DNA of 42,186 bases from Brucella daejeonensis (GTDB lineage: Bacteria > Pseudomonadota > Alphaproteobacteria > Rhizobiales > Rhizobiaceae), in assembly GCF_014199265.1 (NCBI RefSeq), contig NZ_JACIJG010000027.1, positions 1-42,186 of the forward strand, in the 5' to 3' direction. Made by a program: the position numbers and the translations under genes. Positions 7,506 through 16,117 of the stretch are shown here, one piece after another. The number at the start of each line of letters is the position of its first letter. Positions within the stretch are counted from its first letter, which is position 1. The notes under the pieces are model-generated. The model worked only from the letters and a program-made list of their open reading frames with translations. It ran no database searches and was not told the origin of the DNA.

Positions 7506-9278
7506 TCAGGGCGTCGTTTTGATCGTGCTGGCCGAGTAAGCGCCAATGCGCCCCTTCTGGGTGCGAACGGCCAATTGGAACTCGTATTCAGTCAAGGCGG
7601 CAAGCGGGGGCGTCCCAAAGCTCTCGGCATCGTTTTCGAGTGGCCCAGCTACACGCCATTCGGTATCAGCCGTTTTTTTCCAGCGAACCATGTAGTTCAA
7701 CAGGATGTTTCCCGTTGGCGGAAAGCTCAGTTCAGCAGCCGGTCCCGCGACGATCAGAACATCGGGCGCATCCGGCACCGGCAAGTCATCACCCGAAGTG
7801 GTCTCATCCGATACCGGCTCTGTGCCTTCCTGCGAGGTATCCCACTGGTAGGCAGTTTGCGGCATGGATTGAACCTGAATGGTCGCCCCCTGAAGGATAC
7901 CGCCTTCGCCTAGAATGAATTTGAAATCAAGGACTTCAAAAACACTGTTAATGCCAAATAGCGGGTATTGAATGCGTATAAGCCGTTCACCGAAGGCAGC
8001 AAGGCCCATCAGATTTGTATTGAAGGTCCCCACCCAGTTCGGATTTGCGCGGAACCATTCGAGCTTCATCAGCCGTCTGGCTTGGCTGTGTGACGGAGCC
8101 ATGTTGAATTGTACATCTCTGGCTTCTTCGCCACGTTCGGACACGTCATCTTCATCGGCCCACGGGTCGGCGTCAGATGCCTGATAATCCTGGTTGGGGT
8201 CGAAGAATGTGGCCCGGATCGTGTTTGCCGTTGTCATCACGTCACGGCCACGGCCCACGTCGCTGAAGCCGGTGATCGCGTCAGCGGTCAGGACAGCAGT
8301 AGGTTCGGACCACGCGCCGATATCAAGCGTCAAGCCCCCGTCTGGCGTCGGCACCAGTCTGCCATCGCAGCATCCCAGCATTCGGCCCAGCACGTCAGCG
8401 GGACGCTCATCAAGGCTGTATGAACCCCAGAGACGATAGCGAGGTTCAGTACCGCCAACAGCAATAGGAATTGCTTCGGCGGCGCGGTTGTACGCTGCAA
8501 CCCAACCAGCCTGAGCAAGCGGCGTTGAAACGAGGCTTTCTGGAAGGCGCATGCCGTCCTTGTGGGTCATGTAATCCCGGATCACTGCGGCGGCGTTATC
8601 GTTCCACGCGACCGCACCCGTGACCGGATTTTTGACGAGTGATGTGCGAGCCACGACGCGATAGTTCGTGTTCACGCCGTTCGGGAAGAGGCTTAGATAA
8701 TACTCGTCACCGACTGCATACTGGCAAGCGAGCAAGGAGGCTATGCCGTCCCCCCGGTGCAATGCGGTCCACTGGGGGAACTTCGATGTCAATTCGCTAT
8801 ATGCCGTCTCGACAGGCGCACCGAGGCGCGACTGAATGCGCAAAAGAGTTTTTCCAGATGATCCCTCGCGCCATTTGCTCGGCGGTGTCGGGGAGCCATC
8901 TGGCAGCAAATCGATTTTCTGATCATCGAGCCAGTATTCCTCAATGGCATCGAATGGCCCCTGCCCCAAGGCAAGAACCTTGAAGAAGCCACCGCTCTGG
9001 GTTTCGGCGAATATCCAGGCACCGGAAGTTTTCACGCGGCCATAGTGGCGAATGCGGGGCGGCGTAGGCTGGCGAACCTGCTGCTGCACATCTTCTGGCT
9101 TCGGCTGCTTCGGGCGAAACAGCGACGATGCCAGATAAGAAATACCCAGCCCTATAGCCAAGCTGCCAAGCGTCGTACCGGCGGCAAGCGTGATCAGGGC
9201 AAGACCTGTCTGCAAGGCAGCGCCAAGCGCGCCAGCGCCCACCACAGACGCAATGATGCCGGAAAGAGCTACTGGCAT
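7506..9278 (-). CDS. Tail-tip protein (J/TipJ-like) with C-terminal fibronectin III domain
   Basis: This 590-aa protein begins with a Gly/Ala-rich hydrophobic stretch (about 5-55) and a Pro-rich linker, as in phage central tail-tip proteins. A mid-region with aromatic and Gly motifs follows. The last ~95 residues read as a fibronectin type III domain (TEWRVAGPLENDAES, LTEYEFQLAVRTQKGR). It should form the tail tip that carries the tailspike. The ATG at 9276-9278 overlaps the preceding stop by 10 nt. The order peptidase, tip, spike matches other siphophages. Confidence 0.82.
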   Translation of the reverse strand: MPVALSGIIASVVGAGALGAALQTGLALITLAAGTTLGSLAIGLGISYLASSLFRPKQPKPEDVQQQVRQPTPPRIRHYGRVKTSGAWIFAETQSGGFFKVLALGQGPFDAIEEYWLDDQKIDLLPDGSPTPPSKWREGSSGKTLLRIQSRLGAPVETAYSELTSKFPQWTALHRGDGIASLLACQYAVGDEYYLSLFPNGVNTNYRVVARTSLVKNPVTGAVAWNDNAAAVIRDYMTHKDGMRLPESLVSTPLAQAGWVAAYNRAAEAIPIAVGGTEPRYRLWGSYSLDERPADVLGRMLGCCDGRLVPTPDGGLTLDIGAWSEPTAVLTADAITGFSDVGRGRDVMTTANTIRATFFDPNQDYQASDADPWADEDDVSERGEEARDVQFNMAPSHSQARRLMKLEWFRANPNWVGTFNTNLMGLAAFGERLIRIQYPLFGINSVFEVLDFKFILGEGGILQGATIQVQSMPQTAYQWDTSQEGTEPVSDETTSGDDLPVPDAPDVLIVAGPAAELSFPPTGNILLNYMVRWKKTADTEWRVAGPLENDAESFGTPPLAALTEYEFQLAVRTQKGRIGAYSASTIKTTP

Positions 9279-9661
9279 TTAATTCTCCAAGCTTTCCAGA
9301 CAGCGGACAGTGGCGCACCAATCAGCCCATGTTCATCGTGCGAGAACCAGCAATTCCCGGCATGGATTGCCATGCACAGTTTGCCGTTATGGATGATCAA
9401 ACCGACATCGCCGGTCACAGGCTCGCCGGTCTTAATGAACCCTTGCGAGCGCATTGCCCGGTTGACCAGCACAGCCAGCCCGCCACGATCTGCCAGTACC
9501 GATGCAGCCCCTGCAGCATCCGAATATTCCCTGTCTACCCAAGCCAGCGGCGACAGACCTGTGCAAGACCTGATCCAGCGATCAACGGTCGAAACACAAT
9601 CAGTCTCTCCCCACCGGAAAGGCTTTTGCGCCTCGGCAGCTACAAACTCGGCAATGTTCAT
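9269..9661 (-). CDS. Tail-assembly NlpC/P60-like protein (DUF6950 type)
   Basis: This 130-aa protein contains FRWGETDCV, where the Cys would be the peptidase nucleophile, followed by a region with GDVGLI and HAGNCW. This matches small NlpC/P60-like phage tail proteins. They sit just before the tail-tip gene and may trim peptidoglycan or assist tip assembly. The start at 9659-9661 gives the usual length; a 37-residue upstream extension is Ser-rich and unlike the family. No strong Shine-Dalgarno sequence is visible, so coupling to the upstream stop 4 bp away is likely. Confidence 0.75.
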   Translation of the reverse strand: MNIAEFVAAEAQKPFRWGETDCVSTVDRWIRSCTGLSPLAWVDREYSDAAGAASVLADRGGLAVLVNRAMRSQGFIKTGEPVTGDVGLIIHNGKLCMAIHAGNCWFSHDEHGLIGAPLSAVWKAWRIKCQ

Positions 9662-9665
9662 GGGA

Positions 9666-10256
9666 TCAGTAATCCGGGTATTTAAAGCTCTTGAAGAGCA
9701 GCGAACCGATGAACTGACAGAACTTGTCACCGGGCGAACGGCGCTGTTGGTCTCGGTCGGTATAGCGGCCATATGCTGGTCGTGATCGGTTGAAGAATGC
9801 GTTTTCTGCCGTCATGCTGATCGACTGAATAGCGCCTTCTGTGCCTTGCATTTCGGTGCGGCTGATGCGGGGCGGCTGCATGAAGCCCCACCAGATCGGC
9901 GCGGGACCGCCAAGCGGCTGCCATTCCTCATCGAAAAGCTGGATCGAGATTACGACAATGCGCTGATCTACCTCATCATTTGCATCAAGCGCCATAGCGA
10001 GGAAGTTCAGTGTCGCATCCGGCAAGCCTGAAAGCTGGAACGTGACATTCTGCGCGGCAGTGGTCGAAGCCATGCCGATGCCGTCAATCGAGCCATAGCC
10101 ATACATCGGTTCATAGCGATTGCCTCCGGTTTCCAGCGCCGTGTTGCCGTTCCAGACACGCATTGTCTCGGACGCAAAGCGGAACTCGACAAGGAAATCC
10201 AGCCTCACTTCATGTTTGGCGAACTCGGCCAGTTGCGTCGGATCAAAGAAAGACAT
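9666..10256 (-). CDS. Minor tail protein (distal tail region)
   Basis: This 196-aa protein has mixed beta character, for example FRFASETMRVWNG and a central WWGFMQPPRIS. It ends in a conserved-looking region (RPAYGRYTDRDQQRR, GDKFCQFI). Such proteins lie between the tape measure and the NlpC-like gene in alphaproteobacterial siphoviruses and build the distal tail or baseplate hub. The start ATG overlaps the preceding stop as ATGA, which excludes a 13-residue N-terminal extension. Confidence 0.7.
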   Translation of the reverse strand: MSFFDPTQLAEFAKHEVRLDFLVEFRFASETMRVWNGNTALETGGNRYEPMYGYGSIDGIGMASTTAAQNVTFQLSGLPDATLNFLAMALDANDEVDQRIVVISIQLFDEEWQPLGGPAPIWWGFMQPPRISRTEMQGTEGAIQSISMTAENAFFNRSRPAYGRYTDRDQQRRSPGDKFCQFIGSLLFKSFKYPDY

Positions 10257-10936
10257 CAGACATCTTCCACGAAATTCACTGTCGGGAATGACCACTGCGA
10301 AATGAGATCAAGATCGAGGTCCATTTCGCTATCAGACGCCAGGCGCATCCTGCACACTGGATAGTCGAACTCCATATCGCTACCAGCTGGCGCGGCTTCG
10401 CGGGCCGGAGGACGGAATGTGATGGTAGCCGTGTTCTCGCCTGTCATCTGCACTGTGCGGATGCGGTACATTCGTTCTCCGATGGAGAAATCCATCCCCG
10501 GCTGCAATTGGCCCGCCGTAACAAGCGATATGTTCGCCGTCGTCCCGCGCAGCGGTATGTTGCTGGTCAGGCGGATATCGATTGATCGGGAGCGGTACAG
10601 CCCGCCATCACTGAACGGGCTGGTATCGGAGTGAGGCACATTATCAGCCGCGCCATCCCCGTCAGGATCGAACGGTTGATAAGCGCAACAGCGAGGAACC
10701 AGGATCGGACGCAAACGACCTTCCAGCAGATTTGCAATAGCCCGAAATGCAAGAACGGAAGGCGATCCACGACGAATAATGATGTCGCTGAACGTCGCCT
10801 TCCAGATACCGGCGTCAGAAGCCGTAACCTGCGTCACGCCCGACACGCTGGAAGGGCCTGCGAGTGTACGCGGGGCAATATTGAACGGGTCACGCTTCGG
10901 CTTGAGCACCGAACGGGGCCAGAGAATGGTTGCCAT
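10256..10936 (-). CDS. Minor tail protein following the tape measure
   Basis: This 226-aa protein starts ATILWPRSVLKP, a pattern common to the gene just after the tape measure in rhizobial siphophages. It is rich in beta-type sequence with a Cys-Cys pair (RCCAYQPFDPDGDG). A distal-tail (Dit-like) role is inferred from order. TAATG overlap with the tape measure stop fixes the start and implies coupled translation. Confidence 0.68.
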   Translation of the reverse strand: MATILWPRSVLKPKRDPFNIAPRTLAGPSSVSGVTQVTASDAGIWKATFSDIIIRRGSPSVLAFRAIANLLEGRLRPILVPRCCAYQPFDPDGDGAADNVPHSDTSPFSDGGLYRSRSIDIRLTSNIPLRGTTANISLVTAGQLQPGMDFSIGERMYRIRTVQMTGENTATITFRPPAREAAPAGSDMEFDYPVCRMRLASDSEMDLDLDLISQWSFPTVNFVEDV

Positions 10937-13287
10937 TACATTTTTCTCGCTTGTGCGTCTGCCAACATGGTCGGGAAGTTTGATTGAACGGCCTTGGCGC
11001 TTTGCTGCACCGAAACCTGGACAATTGCACCTGATGCAGTCTGAATGCGCTGATCGGCAATCTGGGCCATCCGTCCGCTGTCATCCCGAAGAACAACGTT
11101 GATGGTTTCCGTGCTTCTCGCCTTGTTCACCATCCCTGCCCCGCGAGGAAGGACAACTTCACCACGCTGAAGAATGGCCGGAATTTCGCCCGGCTGAAGG
11201 CCAGCAACGCCGCCGGTATGGTAGCGCTTTGCACCGGCAAAGACCGAAGGTGATACTGCGCGACCGTGACCATATCCGTGCGTACCGGCCACGCCGCCAC
11301 TATGCAGAATGCCGGGAATGATAGCGCCGCCGAAAAGTCCACCCTTGCCACCGCCAAACAAGCCGCCACCGCTGAAGATATTGTTCAACGCGATGTCGAT
11401 AAGCTTGCTGGCAACTTTCTGGAGCGCATTCGCCAGAGCTTCGGACGCGCTCGCGCCATTGCGAAGGTCATCAATGAACCCGCCCAGAAGGTCTTTGCCC
11501 AGGTTGGCAAACTCTTTCGCCTCCCGGTTCAACTCCTTTTGTTCAAGCTTATAGGCCCGCGCCGCTTCCTTCATCTGGTCGTAGGCTGATACGCGGCTCT
11601 GTGCGTAGGCGATCACGTCATCAACGGTCTTGCCGCCTCCGAGGATCGACTGATTTGCCGATATGGCAGACTGAGGCAGAACTTGGCTGACCAACGTGCC
11701 GCTCTTCGCAGTCAGAACCGAGATGGCACCTTTCGGGCCGAGGAAGTGGGCAAGCTGAAGTGCAGCTTCATTGACCGATACACCAGCTTGACGAAGGATC
11801 GCCGCATTCTCGCGGGCATATGCCTCAATCAGCTTCTTTGAAATCTCCGCGTCATTGCGCAGCGCAAGAATTGTCTGATCGGACATGTTCTTGGCGCGAT
11901 CCGGGAAGTTCTTCTTGAACAGATCAAGCCAAGTGCTTTCGATGAACTGGCCGAGGCCGGTTGCGGAAGAAAGTGGGTTCTTCGCATTGGCGCGCCCGCC
12001 ACTTTCCGCCTTCACAACATCGCGGACATACTTCGCAACGATATCATCAAGCTCATCAAAGCTGTCCTTTACCTTCTTGCTTCGCGTTCCTCCTGTGAGC
12101 CGTTCACGCTCTGGGGCAAAGCTTTCCGGGTTCGGACGCTGACCTGGCGTCGGTATCGTCTGAGCAACACGGATACGGTCTTGAGCTGCCTGAAAGGCTC
12201 GATACGCATCATCCCGTTCTTCGCGAGTGGTCGCATTGCGGAGCGCATCACTGTACGCCTTCTCGGCCTTCTCCATTTCCGAAAGTGCCGGTATTGCGAT
12301 ATTTGCAAGCTCGCGCACGGACTTGGTGAAAGCGCTGACGTTGTCAGCCTGCCGCTTTGCAGCAGTACCGACGCCGGTAATGACGCCTGTTAGCGTCTCA
12401 AGCTTGGATTGGACTTCCTCGCCCGCTTTACCGGAATTGATGATTTCACGAATAATCGCCTTGATGCTTTCAGGCGTACCAGTCTGGTTTTCGATATCAA
12501 TCAGGCGATTGATGAACTTGCGTATATCTGGATCGCCGTTCTTGATGCCTTCCCGGAGATTGTTAAGCGCACCCTGAAGCTCCTGAATGATATACGTAGC
12601 GCCTTCAAACTCTCCGGCTGGTATCGAGGAAAGCTGATCGTTCAGGTCACTCGCAACGCTAGCAATTGTGTCTTTGTACTCGCGGATGCGCTCCTGAATA
12701 TCAAATGCCAGTATCTGGCGGCTTTTGGCGCTATACTCCTCCGCACCGGCTGCCGCCTCCCCGTAGGCGTCCTTGATGCGTCGGATAAGTTCTGAGTGGC
12801 CTTTCAGCACTTCCTCCGCATCTTTGGTATCGCTGCCGAGACTGGTGAAGTACTGGTAGGCAGCGCCCGTCAGGCCGATGATTGCAAACGACGCCAAGGA
12901 AACAGGGTTAAGCACCGATGCAAATGCACCGCCTAGAAGCTTGACAGCGTTGATAACGCCGCCGCTGCCCTGAAAGACCTGCGCGACCTGCCCGCCCTGT
13001 TGCATCATCACAGTAAACGGTGAAGCGCCACCTGCAAGGCTTGTGGCGATATCGTTCAACTGGAATGACAAGTTGGCGGTGGCGGCACGTGTCGCGCCAA
13101 TAGACATAACGGCCTTGTCGCTGCCGTCCTTGAAGGACTTAGCGACATTGTCGTTTGCCTTCTTGAAACGGTCCTCTACCGACTGCGCTTCCTTGGCGGC
13201 ACGACGCGCAATAGCTGCCATCTGCCTTTCAACCTTGGCCTGCGATGCTTCAATGCGTATCAGCAAGGCGGCAGCATCGTCAGCCAT
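10936..13287 (-). CDS. Tape measure protein with lytic transglycosylase domain
   Basis: This 783-aa protein has an N-terminal coiled coil (about 1-60), a hydrophobic section (about 110-150) and long helical stretches. An SLT-type lysozyme domain lies at about 420-560, with VVKAESGGR giving the likely catalytic Glu428. A Gly-rich hydrophobic region and a tail-tip binding C-terminus follow. Tape measures set tail length, and the transglycosylase domain locally opens peptidoglycan during DNA entry. It is the longest reading frame of the tail block and directly follows the chaperone genes. Confidence 0.9.
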   Translation of the reverse strand: MADDAAALLIRIEASQAKVERQMAAIARRAAKEAQSVEDRFKKANDNVAKSFKDGSDKAVMSIGATRAATANLSFQLNDIATSLAGGASPFTVMMQQGGQVAQVFQGSGGVINAVKLLGGAFASVLNPVSLASFAIIGLTGAAYQYFTSLGSDTKDAEEVLKGHSELIRRIKDAYGEAAAGAEEYSAKSRQILAFDIQERIREYKDTIASVASDLNDQLSSIPAGEFEGATYIIQELQGALNNLREGIKNGDPDIRKFINRLIDIENQTGTPESIKAIIREIINSGKAGEEVQSKLETLTGVITGVGTAAKRQADNVSAFTKSVRELANIAIPALSEMEKAEKAYSDALRNATTREERDDAYRAFQAAQDRIRVAQTIPTPGQRPNPESFAPERERLTGGTRSKKVKDSFDELDDIVAKYVRDVVKAESGGRANAKNPLSSATGLGQFIESTWLDLFKKNFPDRAKNMSDQTILALRNDAEISKKLIEAYARENAAILRQAGVSVNEAALQLAHFLGPKGAISVLTAKSGTLVSQVLPQSAISANQSILGGGKTVDDVIAYAQSRVSAYDQMKEAARAYKLEQKELNREAKEFANLGKDLLGGFIDDLRNGASASEALANALQKVASKLIDIALNNIFSGGGLFGGGKGGLFGGAIIPGILHSGGVAGTHGYGHGRAVSPSVFAGAKRYHTGGVAGLQPGEIPAILQRGEVVLPRGAGMVNKARSTETINVVLRDDSGRMAQIADQRIQTASGAIVQVSVQQSAKAVQSNFPTMLADAQARKM

Positions 13288-13307
13288 GTTTCAATCCTTC
13301 CAAGTCG

Positions 13308-13475
13308 TCACTCGAACCCAGCAATACCGAGTTCGCTCAGAACTTCGTCGCTATAATCAGGTGCTTTGTCTTCCGCGCCGTTCGCCTTGGCAAAGCCAGT
13401 TGCGCAGCAGTTAAATTCCCACAGCGTCATGTCATCGATCTGCCGAGGCGACAGACCGAGAGCAGCCCCAGTCAT
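13308..13475 (-). CDS. Small tail assembly chaperone (Phage_TAC_6-like)
   Basis: From the ATG at 13473-13475 the product is 55 aa, with GLSPRQIDDMTLWEFNCCATG resembling the short TAC_6 tail chaperones. The ATG overlaps the upstream chaperone stop as ATGA. The same frame stays open upstream to a GTG at 13574 and encodes a Gly-rich stretch then RWSQFY, giving an alternative 88-aa or frameshift-fused product. It lies 20 bp upstream of the tape measure gene, the canonical place for such chaperones. Confidence 0.72.
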   Translation of the reverse strand: MTGAALGLSPRQIDDMTLWEFNCCATGFAKANGAEDKAPDYSDEVLSELGIAGFE

Positions 13476-13867
13476 GTAGAACTGGGACCATCTTGTTTTT
13501 CCGTTCGGGAGCGGCGCGCTGCTTTTTCCGTCCCCGCCTTTAACTCCCCCGGCTGATCCGCCTCCTCGTCCCACATGAGGAAGGAATGCAGGATCGTCGC
13601 CGCAGGAACCGCAAGGCTGTACGGGCTGGCTATCTCAAGCGCCCGGTCGATGGTTCGCTGCGCCTCGCGCTCATCCATGCCGCCACCGATGAGGCCAAGC
13701 CGGATCGGTTGCAGAACGTCGTCAATCTTCCACTGCGATGTCAGAAGGCGTGTGAGGATGACGAAGCACCCGGCATCCGAGCGCTGTTCAAGCGCCCGAA
13801 GCTCACCAATGCCGAGACAGAAATCATGCTCACCGGCTGGCCACACAAATGAACGGGCTGGCCGCAT
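13472..13867 (-). CDS. Tail assembly chaperone, gene-transfer-agent gp10/TAC_11 type
   Basis: This 131-aa protein contains FCLGIGELRALEQRSDAG, the signature of the GTA-type tail chaperone family, followed by a helical middle part and a charged, Glu/Lys-rich C-terminus. It should coat the tape measure protein before tail tube assembly. TAATG overlap with the tube protein gene fixes the ATG at 13865-13867. Its last 100 nt overlap the -1 frame of the next chaperone, the usual setting for a frameshifted fusion. Confidence 0.82.
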   Translation of the reverse strand: MRPARSFVWPAGEHDFCLGIGELRALEQRSDAGCFVILTRLLTSQWKIDDVLQPIRLGLIGGGMDEREAQRTIDRALEIASPYSLAVPAATILHSFLMWDEEADQPGELKAGTEKAARRSRTEKQDGPSST

Positions 13868-14322
13868 TATGGAGCAACCTTAGCGGTACGGGTCGGAACG
13901 CCGTCGAACTGGATTTCGATATCGGCGCTGACTTTCTGGCCCTTCTCGACGGCATTGTTGAGATTGACGAGGTAAGCTGGTCCGGTTTCATATTCCGTAT
14001 CACCGACAGCCGCCTTGACGTGCTGGATGCGGATATTCTTCACCTCACCGTTGTACCACCAGTCCATCATCATTTCGTGGCTCTGGGCAGCCCAGATGCC
14101 ATTTGCCGAAATGGTCACTTCCGAAGACTGTACAGCGCGCTCGATAGCGGAAGGCAGGCTTTCGTCGTCACAATCCTGCGGGACTTCCGTGGTCTGCATG
14201 TTGTGCTGTCGGTTGATACCGCGCTGGGTGAGGCCGCAGACCTTCGTGAACGTACCGGCGGTTTCAGTCTCGACTTCGAGGATGAAATCAGGGAATGCGG
14301 CGGTAGTCGGCTTGGTAGCCAT
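13867..14322 (-). CDS. Major tail tube protein
   Basis: This 151-aa protein (FILEVETETAGTFTKVCGL at the start, then QTTEVPQDCDDE and a C-terminal beta region) matches the TP901-1/GTA type of phage tail tube proteins in length, motif layout and position. It should polymerise around the tape measure to form the non-contractile tube. The ATG at 14320-14322 is preceded by GGAG with 7-base spacing, and the upstream gap holds terminator-like hairpins. Confidence 0.87.
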   Translation of the reverse strand: MATKPTTAAFPDFILEVETETAGTFTKVCGLTQRGINRQHNMQTTEVPQDCDDESLPSAIERAVQSSEVTISANGIWAAQSHEMMMDWWYNGEVKNIRIQHVKAAVGDTEYETGPAYLVNLNNAVEKGQKVSADIEIQFDGVPTRTAKVAP

Positions 14323-14400
14323 GTGCTTTCTCCATGCGAAAACGGGCCAGCTATTCGCCAGCCTTAAAAGGGCTTGAGGCCCGGTTTCAGGTGAATGGGC
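14323..14400 (-). terminator. Hairpin leader upstream of tail tube gene
   Basis: On the minus strand GGGC-CTCAA-GCCC is followed by TTTT. A second GC-rich stretch then runs into CGTTTTCGCATGGAG just before the tail tube ATG. The end of this leader resembles the tailspike leader (hairpin, CGTTTT, GCCATGGAG). It could limit read-through or stabilise a processed tail tube mRNA. Confidence 0.45.
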
Positions 14401-14604
14401 TTACTTCGCCCGGTTACGGCTCCTCAGAGCGCGTTTTTCATCGCGTGTCGGGCTTTGAACCTTGGTGGCCCAGCCCTTCGACACGCAATAATCGATGAAG
14501 TCCTGCGGACGTTCCTGCGGCTCTTGTGACGCCTTCGCGTTGAATGAGAACCGACTTTGTGGCCGAGACCAATTGCATTCGACCTTGAAGATTGCCCACG
14601 CCAT
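14401..14604 (-). CDS. Small conserved phage protein, 67 aa
   Basis: A basic, aromatic-rich protein (MAWAIFKVECNWSRP, PQDFIDYCVSKGWATKV). No family is recognised. The ATG at 14602-14604 overlaps the preceding stop as ATGA, and the gene sits between the DUF3168 and tail tube genes, so it is most likely a minor tail or assembly component. Confidence 0.65.
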   Translation of the reverse strand: MAWAIFKVECNWSRPQSRFSFNAKASQEPQERPQDFIDYCVSKGWATKVQSPTRDEKRALRSRNRAK

Positions 14605-15005
14605 CACGCTATCTCCACTTTTATCTCGACTTGGATAATTCCGTGCGAGGTCAGGCCATCGGGGTCAGTGACGACTTGGCAATAAGGGACTGTCATTTCG
14701 ACAATTGCATTGTCAGAAATCGTTGGCATGTCTCGAATGAGAGCCTTTTTCACGCCATCCGTGATGTTCTTGCATTCGCCTTTACCGACCGCTCGCGACC
14801 ATACATCCAACTGAATTGTGTGCGTCTCTGCTTCGATACACTCCGCACCATCATCAACGATGTCTGACGGCCCGAAACTGACATATGGGAACGTTGCATT
14901 GTCCGGTACGCGATCATAGACACGTCCACCTGCAAGTGTCAGAACCTCCGGGACGGTGCGTAATTTCGCGTATAGGTATCGCTGAAGCTCTTCGGAGATA
15001 TTCAC
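14604..15005 (-). CDS. Tail terminator/completion protein, DUF3168 family
   Basis: This 133-aa protein has DUF3168 features: an N-terminal helix (LQRYLYAKLRTVPEV), RVYDRVPDNATFPYVSFG, a central IQLDVWSRAVGKGECKNI and a C-terminal beta strand pair. Family members cap the tail tube and join it to the head. The start is GTG at 15003-15005, overlapping the HK97-gp10 stop as GTGA. Order (connector, head closure, gp10-like, DUF3168, tube) is standard. Confidence 0.85.
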   Translation of the reverse strand: MNISEELQRYLYAKLRTVPEVLTLAGGRVYDRVPDNATFPYVSFGPSDIVDDGAECIEAETHTIQLDVWSRAVGKGECKNITDGVKKALIRDMPTISDNAIVEMTVPYCQVVTDPDGLTSHGIIQVEIKVEIA

Positions 15006-15442
15006 GCGCCGTTTTCCCTCTTAATCGCTTCTCGGATAGCTCGCGTTACTCTTGACCGGACACGCTTCTTGTTTGCGCGCCATGAGCCAAAGAAAAAGGG
15101 CTTCGGCCCCATTTCCTGGGTTCCGAACTCAAGCAACCGTGCGAGCTGAAACTGATTTCGACTGCCGACCCGCGTTTTCTCGCTGCCTGCAAAGATCAAA
15201 ATGCGCATGGTGTTGTATTTCCGGTTCTGAACTTCACCGATCACCATGGAGCCTTTCGGCGCATCTCCCCAGGTCCAGCCGATGGTATTGGCCAACTCGC
15301 CAGTGTCACGCGGAACCCGGCGCTTCATCATGTCCACGACTTCCTGAGCGCCCTTCTCCATCGCATCCGAAGCGGCTTTGCGAATTGCTTCTGGTATTGT
15401 TTTGGTCAGTCGTTTCTCTAGGGCTTTGATGCCGTCCACCAT
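15002..15442 (-). CDS. HK97-gp10 family tail-completion protein
   Basis: This 146-aa protein contains VPRDTGELANTI and FLARLLEFGTQ-like sequence (QLARLLEFGTQEMGPKPFF), the two best-known HK97-gp10 motifs, and ends in a basic helical tail. It acts at the head-tail joint or in tail maturation. It sits directly after the head-closure gene, 4 bp downstream. Confidence 0.88.
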   Translation of the reverse strand: MVDGIKALEKRLTKTIPEAIRKAASDAMEKGAQEVVDMMKRRVPRDTGELANTIGWTWGDAPKGSMVIGEVQNRKYNTMRILIFAGSEKTRVGSRNQFQLARLLEFGTQEMGPKPFFFGSWRANKKRVRSRVTRAIREAIKRENGA

Positions 15443-15446
15443 GACA

Positions 15447-15800
15447 TCACCCCGTAGCTACGCCACTTTCGCACGTGAGCGCGATGAACTGGCGGTTAAC
15501 TTCGTGCTCTATATCTCTGATATTGAACGATTTTCCGGTACGCACATCCCGAACCATCCAGTCAGTGGATATCAGCCGGGTATTGGACGAGTTGCGGACC
15601 CGGATAACCTGCGTGTGCTTGCCTTGAAGTCTTCCGGCCATAACGGCTTCAGACCCGCGAAGGTGGATGAACTCGGCGCGGGTTTGGAACTGCTCGACCC
15701 ATTCTTGGCCGACAGTGTTGCCCATGCCGTCGTCAACGTCTTCGCGTTTCAGCAGCGCGACCTTGTAATAAAGGCTTCCTGCGGAGCGGTTGTCTGCCAT
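15447..15800 (-). CDS. Head closure protein (SPP1 gp16-like head-tail adaptor)
   Basis: This 117-aa protein is mostly beta (VALLKREDVDDGMGNTVGQEW, RAEFIHLRGSE, FNIRDIEHEVNRQFIALTCE). This fits the phage head-tail joining family that plugs the portal-connector channel after DNA packaging. It lies 2 bp downstream of the connector gene and 4 bp upstream of the gp10-like gene. Confidence 0.87.
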   Translation of the reverse strand: MADNRSAGSLYYKVALLKREDVDDGMGNTVGQEWVEQFQTRAEFIHLRGSEAVMAGRLQGKHTQVIRVRNSSNTRLISTDWMVRDVRTGKSFNIRDIEHEVNRQFIALTCESGVATG

Positions 15801-15802
15801 GG

Positions 15803-16117
15803 CTACCTCGCAATCGGGTCGCGTAGTTGGTAAAGCATGGACGAAACCGGCTTCGGCAACATACCCACCGAGAAATCCTTATCCGGGTCTTGGTCTGGAT
15901 TGCGGTAGTAGTAGCCAACTAGCATGATCGCAGCGGCTTTCACACGCGCATCAGTGGTTGCGCCGTTCTCGTCAATGACTTCATCGGCCCGCACATCCAG
16001 ATAAGCTTTAACGCGACTGGATGCGGCAGAAATCAGCAAGTTCAGGTGCGCATCGTCATCGTCAGTATCGATGCGAAGGCCGTTCTTGACCTCTTGGAGC
16101 GAAACCAGATCGGCCAT
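15803..16117 (-). CDS. Head-tail connector (gp6-like, DNA packaging)
   Basis: This 104-aa, largely helical protein begins LVSLQEVKNGLRIDTDDDDAH and continues with LLISAASSRVKAYLD. Both are characteristic of gp6-like connectors that form the ring below the portal. TAATG overlap with the collagen-like gene fixes the ATG at 16115-16117. Confidence 0.88.
   Translation of the reverse strand: MADLVSLQEVKNGLRIDTDDDDAHLNLLISAASSRVKAYLDVRADEVIDENGATTDARVKAAAIMLVGYYYRNPDQDPDKDFSVGMLPKPVSSMLYQLRDPIAR

Noticed and set aside
13472..13574. Canonical -1 slippery heptamer in the chaperone overlap
   Set aside because: The A-runs read GAA AAA in frame; re-pairing at the P site would mismatch (GAA to GGA), so no standard X XXY YYZ site is present.
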